Shown: piece after piece, positions 37,099 through 45,346 of the stretch
Layout: the number at the start of each line of letters is the position of its first letter
How positions within the stretch are numbered: position 1 is the first letter of the stretch
DNA from: Terricaulis sp.
Lineage (GTDB): Bacteria > Pseudomonadota > Alphaproteobacteria > Caulobacterales > Aquidulcibacteraceae
NCBI GenBank assembly: GCA_024707365.1
Contig: JANPZV010000005.1
Location: forward strand, 434,001-498,000
DNA length: 64,000 nt
Direction of reading: 5' to 3'
The notes under the pieces: generated by a model
What the model was told of the DNA's origin: nothing
The model's input: only the letters and a program-made list of their open reading frames with translations
The model's database searches: none
Position numbers and translations under genes: made by a program

Positions 37099-38319
37099 AT
37101 GAGCGTAGATCGCCTGCACGCGCGCGGTTCGGCTCTCAACGCCCTAAAGCCCCTGAGCCTGCGCGCCGCTTTCGCCACCCTGCCCGACATCAAAGGCGGG
37201 ACATTGCGTGTGCGCCTGCCCGATGGGCGGCTGCTCGCCTTCGGCGATGGTCTGGGCCCTTCCGCTGAACTTACGGTTCACGATTACAGGTTCGCCCGCC
37301 GCGTGCTGTTCAGCGGCGATATCGGCTTCGCCGAAGGGTGGATCGAGGGCGAATGGAGCAGCCCCGATCTTATCACGCTGCTTTCGCTGCTGGCGAAGAA
37401 TGTCGAGCGCCTCGCCGGCGCCTTTCGCGGCGGCGCGCTGGGCTGGCTGGCGAACCGGCTGACACATCTCGGCCGCGCCAACACGCGCAAAGGCGCCCGG
37501 CGCAACATCCTGGCGCACTATGATCTCGGCAACGCCTTCTTCGCCGCATGGCTTGACCCCAGCATGACCTATTCCAGCGCGCGCTTTGTTGAAGCGGGCG
37601 CGAGCCTGGAGAGCGCGCAAGCCGAGAAGTACCGCGCCATCGCGCGCCACGCGCAGCTCAAGCCAGGCGATCACGTGCTTGAGATCGGCTGCGGCTGGGG
37701 CGGCTTTGCCGAGATCGCCGCGCGCGAATTTGGCGCGCGCGTCACCGCGCTCACGTTGAGCGACAAGCAATTCGCGTATGCCCAGGCGCGCATGCGGCGC
37801 GCTGGCCTTGCCGATCGCGTTAGCGTGCGCCGGCAAGACTATCGCGATGTGCAGGGCCCGTTCGACGCAATTGTCTCCATCGAGATGCTGGAGGCTGTGG
37901 GCGAAGCCTATTGGCCCGCCTATTTCGGCAAGATCGCCGAGGTGTTGCGCCCCGGCGGACGCGCCGCGGTGCAAACCATCACGATCCGCGACGATCTGTT
38001 CGAGGACTACCGCTCACGCGCCGATTTCATCCAGCGCTACGTGTTTCCCGGCGGCATGCTGCCCAGCCTTGCACGCCTGCGCAAAGAGACGGCGGCGGCC
38101 GCGCTCGAATGGCGAGGCTTTGACGCGTTTGGCCGCGATTACGACCGCACGCTCTCGCTCTGGTCGGTTGCGTTCGAGGCGAACTGGCCGCGCATCAACG
38201 CCCAAGGATTTGACGAACGCTTCCGCCGCCTCTGGCTGTTTTACCTCGCCTATTGCATCGCCGGCTTCCGCACCGGGCGCATCGACGTGATCCAACTGGC
38301 GCTCGCCAAACCGCTTTGA
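37099..38319 (+). CDS. cfa: Cyclopropane-fatty-acyl-phospholipid synthase
   Basis: A 406-residue SAM-dependent methyltransferase. The N-terminal domain (VRLPDGRLLAFGDG, SGDIGFAEGWIEGEW) is followed by YDLGNAFFAAWLDPSMTYSSARF, the SAM site HVLEIGCGWGGFAEIAAREFG, and QDYRDVQGPFDAIVSIEMLEAVGE. The late part RYVFPGGMLPSLARL and FDERFRRLWLFYLAYCIAGF is typical of the CFA family, so the enzyme appears full length. It adds a methylene bridge to unsaturated acyl chains of membrane phospholipids, on the inner face of the membrane. It stands alone, with a tRNA gene following in the opposite orientation. Confidence 0.9.
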   Translation: MSVDRLHARGSALNALKPLSLRAAFATLPDIKGGTLRVRLPDGRLLAFGDGLGPSAELTVHDYRFARRVLFSGDIGFAEGWIEGEWSSPDLITLLSLLAKNVERLAGAFRGGALGWLANRLTHLGRANTRKGARRNILAHYDLGNAFFAAWLDPSMTYSSARFVEAGASLESAQAEKYRAIARHAQLKPGDHVLEIGCGWGGFAEIAAREFGARVTALTLSDKQFAYAQARMRRAGLADRVSVRRQDYRDVQGPFDAIVSIEMLEAVGEAYWPAYFGKIAEVLRPGGRAAVQTITIRDDLFEDYRSRADFIQRYVFPGGMLPSLARLRKETAAAALEWRGFDAFGRDYDRTLSLWSVAFEANWPRINAQGFDERFRRLWLFYLAYCIAGFRTGRIDVIQLALAKPL

Positions 38320-38354
38320 CGCCGCGCACGCAGAAGCGACTCATTTTCAGGGAA

Positions 38355-38429
<75 letters not shown>

Positions 38430-38492
38430 GACCGTTAGGGTGAGCCGCTATAGCGGAGGCGGCCCCCAAAGCGCAAGGCCGGGGGGCGCGCT

Positions 38493-38855
38493 TTAAGCTG
38501 CGGCGATCACGCGTTCGATCTCGATCACCAGATCCTTGAGGTGGAAGGGCTTGGAGAGCACTTTGGCGTCCTTCGGGGCCTGGCTCTGGGCCGAGAGCGC
38601 CACGGCGGCGAAGCCGGTGATGAACACGATTTTCATGGCCGGATCGGCCTCCGCGCCGCGCCGCGCCAGCTCGATGCCGTCCAGGCCCGGCATGACGATG
38701 TCGGTTAACAAGAGATCGTAGCTGCCGTGCTCCAGCGCCTCCCAGGCGCTGTCGCCATCGCCGTGCGCGCTGACCTCATGGCCGGCGCGCGTCAGGCTCG
38801 TCACCAGGAAGCCCCTGAGCGAGTCATCGTCTTCCGCGAGAAGAATGCGCGCCAT
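38493..38855 (-). CDS. cpdR: Response regulator CpdR
   Basis: A 120-residue stand-alone receiver domain, starting MARILLAEDDDSLRGFLVTS. The acidic pair is in LAEDDDS, the phospho-accepting Asp in LLLTDIVMPGLDGIELARRG, the conserved Thr in VFITGFAAVAL, and the Lys in LSKPFHLKDL. The close match in wording to CpdR of Caulobacter supports the name; CpdR controls polar localisation of the ClpXP protease and so cell-cycle proteolysis. It has no output domain. The neighbours (tRNA-Val and a divergent N-formylglutamate amidohydrolase) agree with the usual cpdR context in this group. Confidence 0.88.
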   Translation of the reverse strand: MARILLAEDDDSLRGFLVTSLTRAGHEVSAHGDGDSAWEALEHGSYDLLLTDIVMPGLDGIELARRGAEADPAMKIVFITGFAAVALSAQSQAPKDAKVLSKPFHLKDLVIEIERVIAAA

Positions 38856-38987
38856 TCCACGCCGCTCCGGCAATTCTGCCCCTAAACCAAGCGCTAGCCG
38901 CTATCACAGAGCAGGTAAAGAGCGGCTAAAGCAGGGCTTCACAGGTGTAAAGATTGACGGCCCGGCGCAGCGGGCGACAATGCCGGC

Positions 38988-39904
38988 ATGGAAACCGGCG
39001 ATCATGGCCAGGGCGCGGCGCCCTCCGAATTGGGCGAGGCGGCGCCGGCGCCCGCCCGCCCGCCCGCGCCCGAGCCGCCCTTCATGCTGATCGAGCCGCT
39101 GCATCGCACCGCGCCGCTGATCTTCGCCTCCCCCATAGCGGGCGCCGCTACCCGCCTGATCTGCTGGCCAATACGCGCGTCGGCCTCATCAGCCTGCGCC
39201 GGGCCGAGGACGCGTATGTGGATGAATTGTTCGCCGGGGCGGCCGCGCATGGCGCCTGCGTGCTCTCGGCCACGGTGGCGCGCGCCTATCTCGATCTCAA
39301 CCGCGACCCTTCGGAGCTTGACCCGGAGATGTTCGAGGAGCGGCTGCCGCATGTGATGGCGGGCTCGGCGCGGGTGCAGGCAGGCCTTGGCGCCATTCCG
39401 CGCATCAGCGGCGATGGGCAAGTGATCTACCGCCAAAAGCTCACCGCCGCCGACGCCGCGCGCCGCATCGCCGCGATCCATGCGCCTTATCATGCGAAGC
39501 TTGAGGCGCTGATCGCCGAGGCCAAGGCGCTGTTTGGCTGCGCGGTGCTGATCGATTGCCACTCCATGCCTTCGAGCGCGCGCGGCGCGCATCAGCCCGA
39601 CATCGTGCTGGGCGATCGCTTTGGCGCTGCGTGCCATCCTTCGGTGATGGCGCTGGCGGAAGCGACGCTGCGCCGGCAGGGCTATCGCGTGGCCCGCAAC
39701 GCGCCCTTCGCCGGCGGGCACACCACGCAAACCTATGGCCGCCCGGCCCAACGCACGCACGCGCTGCAGATCGAGATCAACCGCGCGCTTTATCTCGATG
39801 AGCGCACGCTGGAGCGCACCAAGGGCTTTGCCCGCGTGCACGCCGATATGAGCCGGCTGGCCGAAGCGCTGGCGGCGGCGGCGCTGCATAAGAGTTTGGC
39901 TTAG
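38988..39904 (+). CDS. N-formylglutamate amidohydrolase, frameshifted
   Basis: About 305 residues in two frames. The N-terminus MLIEPLHRTAPLIFASP breaks at a run of five C at 39130-39134; adding one C restores HSGRRYPPDLLANTRVG. The rest has LISLRRAEDAYVDELF, AYLDLNRDPSELDP, LIDCHSMPS with metal ligands, NAPFAGGHTTQTYGRP and LQIEINRALYLDE, the standard N-formylglutamate amidohydrolase pattern (HutG family). It hydrolyses N-formylglutamate, a late histidine-degradation step, though many members lie outside hut operons, as here. It is divergent from cpdR. The indel in a C-run suggests sequencing error. Confidence 0.86.
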
Positions 39905-39949
39905 GCGATTTTCGATGCGCGTGCGCCCTCGCGCGCCAGAAGCGCGGAG

Positions 39950-40037
39950 GCGGAAGCGCAGCGTGCGCGCGCGGTTGTTATGCAAAGCTTGCGCTTTGCG
40001 GGATGAGCTCGGTGCGTGCTGCACGCTGCGCTTCCGC
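39950..40037. repeat. 17-bp cruciform with nested hairpin
   Basis: GCGGAAGCGCAGCGTGC (39950-39966) is the exact reverse complement of GCACGCTGCGCTTCCGC (40021-40037). Inside lies a second perfect stem, GCAAAGC (39982-39988) / GCTTTGC (39993-39999). It begins 46 bases after the amidohydrolase stop and may act in termination or be a mobile palindrome. Confidence 0.85.
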
Positions 40038-40177
40038 GATCGTTGTTCTGTCAGCGTCATGTCCGGGGCGCGTGTTCAGCGCGTGGACGATCCAGCCAAC
40101 GGCGAGCGGGTTTGGCCAAACCCAAACCCGGACCCGGCGGTTTCACTGCCCCGCCGGCATGACGCCGCGCGCTTCAT

Positions 40178-40285
40178 GCTCCCCCGTTCACGGGGGAGCT
40201 GTCAGCGAAGCTGACTGAGGGGGCGGCGACAACCTCCCCCTTCGGCTCGCTTCGCTCGCCACTTCCCCCGCAAGCGGGGGAAGAT
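40178..40285. repeat. Cluster of GC hairpins
   Basis: Three adjoining hairpins: GCTCCCCC / GGGGGAGC around a short loop, GTCAGC / GCTGAC, and CTTCCCCC / GGGGGAAG near the right end. The wording resembles dispersed palindromic elements seen in many alphaproteobacterial genomes. No second copy is evident in this window. Confidence 0.6.
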
Positions 40286-40480
40286 GAGTTGCGGCGTTTC
40301 TCGCTCGATCGCATCGCTGTTCGAGTGTGGGATTTGGCGCCAACTCCCTCCGCGTGAACGGCGATGGGGTGAGCGTAAATCGGCGGAAAGCCGGTCGGAT
40401 TGTTTTTGGCGGGGGCGTTGGTTTTGCGGGGCGGGAGCGGCGTTGGGTGTTGGATAGCGCGCGGCGTTATTCCCGCCTTT

Positions 40481-40588
40481 CGTCATTCCGGGGCAATGCG
40501 CAGCATTGAACCCGGAACCTAGGGGGCGACAAAACACCGAGTGTTGACCCCTGGGTTCCGGCCCGCGCTGCGCGCGACCGGAATGACG
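40481..40588. repeat. REP-like intergenic palindrome (CGTCATTCCGG type)
   Basis: The ends CGTCATTCCGG and CCGGAATGACG are exact reverse complements. Inside, ACCCGGAACC and GGGTTCCGG-type arms and GCGCAGC / GCTGCGC pair as well. It is 108 bases long and lies in a gene-free stretch. Its type is widely dispersed among Alphaproteobacteria. Confidence 0.75.
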
Positions 40589-40686
40589 AACAGCGCGTGT
40601 CGCCCTGTGTCCCCGCTCTTCGCCCCGCGTGCGAAGGGCGCGCGGCGGGGAAGCCTGTTATGTCTGCGTCTGGCCCAGAGCGGATG

Positions 40687-41049
40687 CTACCAGTCTCGCA
40701 ACTCGGGGGCATGCATCCATGAATGGAAGCGCCCATTGTGCGCAACCGCCAGCGCCAGAACCTCCGCAAACATCGCCTTCAGCGCGTCATCCGTGAGCAA
40801 CTGAAAACGACGTAGAAAAACCATTCCATCGTCCCGCTTCGTGTGAGCTATCTGCCAACCCGAAGGGGCGACAAATGCGGGGATACCTTGCGGATCAATA
40901 TCTAAGCGCACCTCAACTTCGTGGTCTTCGTGAAGGTTCAAGCCGTCCTCTTGCCGGGAGAGCCAGTACCAAGATTCCGGCGAGCACACGCGCGCAACCG
41001 CAGCTTCGATCTGCTCAGATGGCGATGTAGGTGCGTCGTTGGTGGCCAT
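40687..41049 (-). CDS. Hypothetical protein
   Basis: A 120-residue protein of unknown function. The start at 41049 (MATNDAPTSPSEQIEAAV) is chosen because GGGAG lies six bases upstream; a GTG at 41073 is also in frame. The composition is soluble and acidic: VCSPESWYWLSRQEDGLNLH, DIDPQGIPAFVAPSGWQIAH and a C-terminal HNGRFHSWMHAPELRDW with several Trp and His. There is no signal or membrane segment. I do not recognise a family. It is divergent from the GH43 gene across 141 bases and separated from other genes by the palindrome-rich region. Confidence 0.65.
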   Translation of the reverse strand: MATNDAPTSPSEQIEAAVARVCSPESWYWLSRQEDGLNLHEDHEVEVRLDIDPQGIPAFVAPSGWQIAHTKRDDGMVFLRRFQLLTDDALKAMFAEVLALAVAHNGRFHSWMHAPELRDW

Positions 41050-41144
41050 AGACGCTCCCATAACACCAGACACGGCTTGTGTCCGCTCTCGGCGAAAGCA
41101 GACGAGCCTCGCCCGACAAAAAAGCTAGCCTCCGCAGCCGCCCC

Positions 41145-41168
41145 GTGCATAGATAAACATAAATGCAC
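41145..41168. promoter_or_regulatory. Inverted repeat upstream of GH43 gene
   Basis: GTGCAT (41145-41150) and ATGCAC (41163-41168) form an inverted repeat with a 12-base AT-rich spacer. It lies 22 bases before the GH43 start, in the divergent gap. It could be a sugar-responsive operator; the regulator is unknown. Confidence 0.4.
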
Positions 41169-41190
41169 CTATAAAAATCGAGGGAACGCG

Positions 41191-42885
41191 ATGAGGGCGG
41201 TGTTTGCAGGCTTGGCGCTGGCGTTTTTAAGCGCATGCGCCACTGCGCCGGCGCAGGGCGCGGGTGCGCGTTTTGCCTGGTTTGAATATGCGGGCGAGGA
41301 TGGCGTGTTCGCCGCGCCCTTGCCGCAAGGCGGCTATCGCAATCCGATCATCGCCGGCTTTCATCCCGATCCCAGCATCGTGCGCGTGGGCGAGGATTAT
41401 TATCTCATCAATTCGACGTTCGGGTTTTATCCCGGCATCCCGATTTTTCACAGCCGCGATCTGGTGAATTGGGCGCAGATCGGCAACGCGATCAATCGGC
41501 CGGAGATGATGCCGTTCGATGGGCTGCATCTTGGCTATAACGGCATCTATGCGCCGGCGATCGAGCATCGTGACGGCGCGTTCTATATCATCACCACCTG
41601 CATCGGCTGCGGCGGCAATTTTGTGATCACCGCGCGCGATCCGGCGGGGCCATGGTCTGATCCGATCTGGCTGCCGCATGTGCCGGGCATCGATCCTTCG
41701 ATCTTCTTCGATGACGATGGCCGCACCTATATCGTCCACCACGCCGATCCGCCGCACAAAGCCTATGACGCGCACACCGCGCTTTGGGTGATGGAGGTTG
41801 ATCCCGAAAGCTTCGCGCAGATTTCGGACGACGTGATGCTGGTGGATGGCGCGACAGAAGCGCCATGGCGCACCGAATATCTCGAAGGGCCGCACATCTA
41901 CAAAATCGATGGCCGCTATTATCTCTGGGCTGCGGGCGGCGGCACCGGCTATTTCCACGGCCAGCTTGTGTATCGCAGCGAGAGCGTGTTTGGGCCTTAT
42001 GAGCCCTATTCCGGCAATTCGGTGCTGACGCAATTGGGGCTGGCCGATGATCGCCCCGATCCGATCACCGCCACCGGGCACGCGGATCTTTTTCAAGACA
42101 GCAACGGCGATTGGTGGGCGGTGTTTCTCGCCACGCGGCCGTTTGATCTTGCCCCGCCGAACACCGATCCCGGCTTCTTCCATACCGGGCGCGAGACGTT
42201 TCTTTTGCCGGTGACATGGCGCGATGGCTGGCCGATCGTGCTTGAACACGGCGCTGTGGTTCCGCATATCGCGCAGGGGCCAAACGTGCCGCGCCATGCC
42301 GCGCCGCGCCCCACCACAGGCAATTTCACGGCGCGCGATGAATTCGATGCCGAGGCGCTGGGCCGCGAATGGCTGTTCATCCGCACGCCGCATGCGCGCT
42401 GGTGGCGCAGCGGCGATGGCGCGCTGACGCTGGAGCCGCGCGATGCGCGCATGGGCGACAGCGCTCAGCCCTCCTTCATCGGCCGCCGCGTGGCGCACAT
42501 GAATTCGAGCGCCGCCACGGCGCTGCGCTTCGATCCCGCCGCCAACAGCGAAGCGGGCCTGATGGCCGTGCAAAACGATGCGCATTATGCGGCCTTCGGG
42601 CTTGCAAGAAATGCAGCCGGCGAAACCGTGCTGCGCGTGCGCCAGCGCGCGGGCGGGGATGATCCCGCGCGCGGGATCGTGCTGGCCGAAGCGCCGGTTG
42701 CGGCGCGCGGGGAGATTTATCTGCGCATCGAGATCAATGAGGCGCATGCGCGTTACAGCTACAGCCTCGATGGCCGCCGCTTCACGCCGCTGCTGGAGAA
42801 CGCTGACGCCCTGCCGCTCACCACTGCGCGCGCGGGCGGCTTTACCGGGCTGGTGATCGGCATGTACGCTGAAGGCGCGCCTTAA
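41191..42885 (+). CDS. GH43 beta-xylosidase/arabinosidase lipoprotein
   Basis: A 564-residue secreted lipoprotein. The start at ATG 41191 has AGGGA before it. The signal peptide ends in the lipobox LSAC (Cys16). The GH43 five-bladed propeller has the base in GFHPDPSIVRVGEDYYL, the pKa-modulating Asp in GIDPSIFFDDDGRTYI, and the general acid Glu in YLEGPHIYKIDGRYYL. From about residue 390 there is a beta-sandwich (DEFDAEALGREWLFIRTPHA onward) like the C-terminal domain of beta-xylosidases. It would release xylose or arabinose from plant hemicellulose, anchored to an outer membrane leaflet. It likely belongs with the second GH43 gene at 47.5 kb in one lifestyle, though not one operon. Confidence 0.9.
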   Translation: MRAVFAGLALAFLSACATAPAQGAGARFAWFEYAGEDGVFAAPLPQGGYRNPIIAGFHPDPSIVRVGEDYYLINSTFGFYPGIPIFHSRDLVNWAQIGNAINRPEMMPFDGLHLGYNGIYAPAIEHRDGAFYIITTCIGCGGNFVITARDPAGPWSDPIWLPHVPGIDPSIFFDDDGRTYIVHHADPPHKAYDAHTALWVMEVDPESFAQISDDVMLVDGATEAPWRTEYLEGPHIYKIDGRYYLWAAGGGTGYFHGQLVYRSESVFGPYEPYSGNSVLTQLGLADDRPDPITATGHADLFQDSNGDWWAVFLATRPFDLAPPNTDPGFFHTGRETFLLPVTWRDGWPIVLEHGAVVPHIAQGPNVPRHAAPRPTTGNFTARDEFDAEALGREWLFIRTPHARWWRSGDGALTLEPRDARMGDSAQPSFIGRRVAHMNSSAATALRFDPAANSEAGLMAVQNDAHYAAFGLARNAAGETVLRVRQRAGGDDPARGIVLAEAPVAARGEIYLRIEINEAHARYSYSLDGRRFTPLLENADALPLTTARAGGFTGLVIGMYAEGAP

Positions 42886-42937
42886 GCTGGCCGCGCCGGC
42901 CTCTACGCTCTATGTGAGAGCGCGGGAGGAAACACCG

Positions 42938-43402
42938 ATGGCGAAGAAGGCGGCGAAAAGCCCGGCAAAGAAGATCGCAAAAAAAGCCGCGGCCAAGGCG
43001 GACGCGCCGGTTTTGCTCTCGGGCGGCAATCCGCAGATCGCCAAGGGCGAAGGCGATGGGCCGGTGCAAGCCTACATCGCGGCCATGCCAGGCTGGAAGC
43101 GCGCGCTGGGCCAGGAGTTGGACGCCATCATCAGCAAAGCCGCGCCGGGCGTGCGCAAAGCGGTGAAATGGAATTCGCCGTTTTATGGCGTGGAAGAAAA
43201 GCTCTGGTTCGTGTCGTTTCACTGCTTCACCAAATACGTGAAGGTGACGTTCTTTCGCGGGACATCGCTCAAGCCGATCCCGCCTGGCGGCTCCAAGCAC
43301 CCCGAGGTGCGCTATCTCGATATTTACGAGGATGCGTTCGACGCGAAACAATTCACCGCCTGGATCAAACAAGCCGCCAAGCTGCCAGGCGAGAAATTAT
43401 AA
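42938..43402 (+). CDS. DUF1801 domain protein with Lys/Ala-rich tail
   Basis: A 154-residue protein. The start at ATG 42938 has GGGAGGAAACACCG upstream. The first 30 residues are Ala/Lys-rich (AKKAAKSPAKKIAKKAAAKA), like histone-H1-type tails. The remainder, PVQAYIAAMPGWKRALGQEL, then KAVKWNSPFYGV and FFRGTSLKPIPPGG, is a DUF1801 (YdhG-like) domain. DUF1801 function is unproven. It lies 52 bases after the GH43 gene and 5 bases before a second DUF1801 gene, with which it is surely co-transcribed. Confidence 0.85.
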   Translation: MAKKAAKSPAKKIAKKAAAKADAPVLLSGGNPQIAKGEGDGPVQAYIAAMPGWKRALGQELDAIISKAAPGVRKAVKWNSPFYGVEEKLWFVSFHCFTKYVKVTFFRGTSLKPIPPGGSKHPEVRYLDIYEDAFDAKQFTAWIKQAAKLPGEKL

Positions 43403-43407
43403 GGCGC

Positions 43408-43788
43408 ATGGTGATGGAAAAAGCTGACACGGAGTTTGAAGCCAAGCTCGCGTCCCTCGCCGATTGGCGCGGCGAGACGCTGCGCCGCGTGCGCGCTTTG
43501 ATCCATGAGGCGCTGCCGGACGTGAGCGAGGCGCTGAAATGGCGCGGCACTCCGGTGTGGGAGCATGGCGGCATCCTCTGCACTGGCGAGACTTACAGGG
43601 ATAAGGTGAAGCTCACCTTCGCCAAAGGCGCAGCGCTTGATGATCCGGCCGGGCTGTTTAACGCGAGCCTTGAGGGCAATGCCCGCCGCGCCATTGATCT
43701 CTCCGAAGGCGATGCGCTGAACGCAAAAGCCTTCAAAGCTTTGATCAAAGCCGCGGCGGCGGCGAACGCCAAAAAGAAGAAGCGCTAA
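43408..43788 (+). CDS. DUF1801 domain protein
   Basis: A 126-residue protein, probably started at ATG 43408, six bases after the previous TAA. The domain is ALIHEALPDVSEALKWRGTP, then KLTFAKGAALDDPAGLFNAS and EGNARRAIDLSEGDALNAKAF, a second DUF1801 member, with a basic Ala/Lys tail (ANAKKKKR). Here the family motif KWRGTPVW replaces KWNSPFYG of the upstream gene. The stop overlaps the convergent oxidoreductase stop by 4 bases. Its function is unknown. Confidence 0.85.
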   Translation: MVMEKADTEFEAKLASLADWRGETLRRVRALIHEALPDVSEALKWRGTPVWEHGGILCTGETYRDKVKLTFAKGAALDDPAGLFNASLEGNARRAIDLSEGDALNAKAFKALIKAAAAANAKKKKR

Positions 43789-44897
43789 ACCAACTCAGCC
43801 AGCTGCCCGCGGTCAAAGCCTTTGAGCGTGGCGGCTTGGCCGGTGCGGATTTTGCGCGCCCAATCGGCGTCGCTGATCAGCGCGCGGCCTACGGCGATGA
43901 GATCGAACTCTTCGCGCTCCATGCGCTCAATCAGCGGCTCAATGCCGGCGCTTTGCGAGGCTTCGCCGCCGAACGCGGCGATAAACTCACCCGAGAGGCC
44001 GACCGAGCCGACGCTGATTGTGGGGGCGCCTGTGACCTTCTTGGTCCAGCCGGCGAAATTGAGCCCCTTCTCGCCATCGATCTCAGGGAATTCCGGCTCC
44101 CAGAAGCGGCGTTGCGAGCAATGCAGAATATCCACGCCCGCTTCCACCAGCGGCGAAAGCCAATCTTCCAGCTCTTGCGGATTGGTCGCCAGGCGCGCGC
44201 CGTAATCTTGCTGCTTCCATTGGCTCACGCGCAGCAGCAGCGGGAAGTCAGGCCCCACCGCCGCGCGCGCGGCGGCGACCACCTCGCGCGCAAAGGCGGC
44301 GCGCTCTTTGATCGTGGCGCCGCCGAAGCGATCGGTGCGTTCATTGGTGCCGGGCCAGAAAAATTCGTCGATCAGATAGCCGTGCGCGCCGTGGAATTCG
44401 ACGACGTCAAAGCCGATGCGCTTTGCGTCCGCCGCCGCCGATGCGTACGCGGCCACGGCGTCCGCAATATCTTCTTCGCTCATGGCGTAGCCGCGCGGCT
44501 TGCCAGGGGCGAGCAGGCCAGATGGGCTTTCCACATCCGCTTCGGGCTTCCACTCCCCGCCCTTGGTGGAGCCTGTGTGCCAGATTTGCGGGCCCATGCG
44601 CCCGCCCGCTTCGTGCACCGCGTCGATCACGCCCTTCCAGCCCGCGAGCGCGGCCTTTCCATGAATGAACGGAATATGCGGCTGATTGCGCGAGGCGGGC
44701 CGGTTGATCACCGTGCCTTCGGAAAGAATGAGCCCCACCTCGCCCTCGGCGCGGCGCTTATAATAGGCGGCGTTGGCGGCGCCCGGCACGCCATCGGGGG
44801 CCATGTTGCGCGTCATCGGCGCCATGACGATGCGGTTCTTGAGTGTGAGGCCCTTGACGCTGAACGGGCGAAACAGAATGTCGGTGGAGTGAGGCAA
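43785..44897 (-). CDS. NADH:flavin oxidoreductase, Old Yellow Enzyme family
   Basis: A 370-residue FMN-dependent TIM-barrel reductase. The N-terminus has LKNRIVMAPMTRNMAPDG; the substrate His pair and barrel motif lie in VVEFHGAHGYLIDEFFWPGT and NERTDRFGG; FMN contacts are in TISVGSVGLSGEF and FDLIAVGRALISD. It reduces activated C=C bonds of enones, enals or nitro compounds. It is convergent with the DUF1801 pair (4-base overlap) and is followed upstream by the largest gene-free region, which contains a repeat and a predicted small RNA. Confidence 0.9.
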   Translation of the reverse strand: MPHSTDILFRPFSVKGLTLKNRIVMAPMTRNMAPDGVPGAANAAYYKRRAEGEVGLILSEGTVINRPASRNQPHIPFIHGKAALAGWKGVIDAVHEAGGRMGPQIWHTGSTKGGEWKPEADVESPSGLLAPGKPRGYAMSEEDIADAVAAYASAAADAKRIGFDVVEFHGAHGYLIDEFFWPGTNERTDRFGGATIKERAAFAREVVAAARAAVGPDFPLLLRVSQWKQQDYGARLATNPQELEDWLSPLVEAGVDILHCSQRRFWEPEFPEIDGEKGLNFAGWTKKVTGAPTISVGSVGLSGEFIAAFGGEASQSAGIEPLIERMEREEFDLIAVGRALISDADWARKIRTGQAATLKGFDRGQLAELV

Positions 44898-44967
44898 GGC
44901 GCGGCTCCCGCAGAGAAACGAGCCCCTCAGGTATGGGTTCTAAACCTAGTTTCAAAGAGGCGCCCCC

Positions 44968-45105
44968 AAGCGTCGGGACTTAAATGCGACCCACGCGATG
45001 GATCAAACGCCGTGTCGCATTTAAGTCCTCAAAGACGCTTTCGATTCAAATTCGCTCAGAGCCCGCCATCGAACTGAGGCGAAATTTAAAATCCGTTGCT
45101 TTAGC
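44968..45105. repeat. Dispersed two-hairpin element, copy C
   Basis: Module 1 is intact: inner stem GGACTTAAATGCGAC (44976-44990) / GTCGCATTTAAGTCC (45014-45028) within AAGCGTC / GACGCTT. Module 2 is shortened on the left: it keeps ATTCGCTC, the loop and GAGGCGAAATTTAAA, but the left outer arm and poly-T stretch of copy A are missing. It ends GTTGCTTTAGC near 45105. It lies upstream of the oxidoreductase gene, not at a stop codon. Confidence 0.9.
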
Positions 45106-45176
45106 GGCAGGCAAAAAGCTGTTTCGCAAATCGGCGGCGCGCCGCTAAAAGCGGCGGCCAAGGCCAAAACCACAAG

Positions 45177-45206
45177 AAAAAAGCCGCGGGCTTTGGGGCC
45201 CGCGGC
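45177..45206 (-). terminator. Rho-independent terminator (minus)
   Basis: On the minus strand a perfect 9-bp GC-only stem, GCCGCGGGC / GCCCGCGGC, with a 6-base loop CCCAAA, runs straight into six T. It has the form of a strong intrinsic terminator. The only transcript that could end here is one starting at the promoter near 45353-45381, because no coding gene lies between. Confidence 0.88.
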
Positions 45207-45346
45207 GAAGGTCAATATAGGGAGGAAACGCCCGATAGGGCGGGTGCAACGTCGCGAAACGCTGCAACGCTGTGAACCTAGTGTGCGGCGCAGCACGACG
45301 CAAGCGCCAGAAACCGTCGCAATTCCGTAATCAATATTACGTAGTT
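45177..45346 (-). ncRNA. Predicted small RNA with anti-Shine-Dalgarno motif
   Basis: A sigma-70-like promoter lies upstream on the minus strand: -35 ATGACA (45376-45381), 17-base spacer, -10 TACAAT (45353-45358). About 170 bases later is a strong terminator. Before it, the RNA would contain a CGCCC / GGGCG hairpin (about 45230-45242) followed by UUUCCUCCC, complementary to Shine-Dalgarno sequences. Such CCUCC motifs are typical of several alphaproteobacterial regulatory RNAs. No known family name fits. There is no good open frame in it. This is a prediction from sequence only. Confidence 0.5.

Larger units (their letters stand above)
39905..40686. other. Large intergenic region rich in palindromes
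   Basis: This 782-base stretch has no convincing gene. It holds a large cruciform (39950-40037), a loose inverted repeat GCGTCATG (40054-40061) / CATGACGC (40158-40165), a cluster of CCCCC/GGGGG hairpins (about 40178-40285), and a REP-like palindrome (40481-40588). Codon use in its open frames is not like that of the neighbours. Confidence 0.6.

Noticed and set aside
40178..40588. CRISPR array
   Set aside because: The repeats are palindromes of different sequence and spacing. There is no regular repeat-spacer pattern and no cas gene in the window.
41227..42747. 506-codon minus-strand frame opposite the GH43 gene
   Set aside because: Antisense shadow; the GH43 strand has a lipoprotein signal and the complete catalytic triad.
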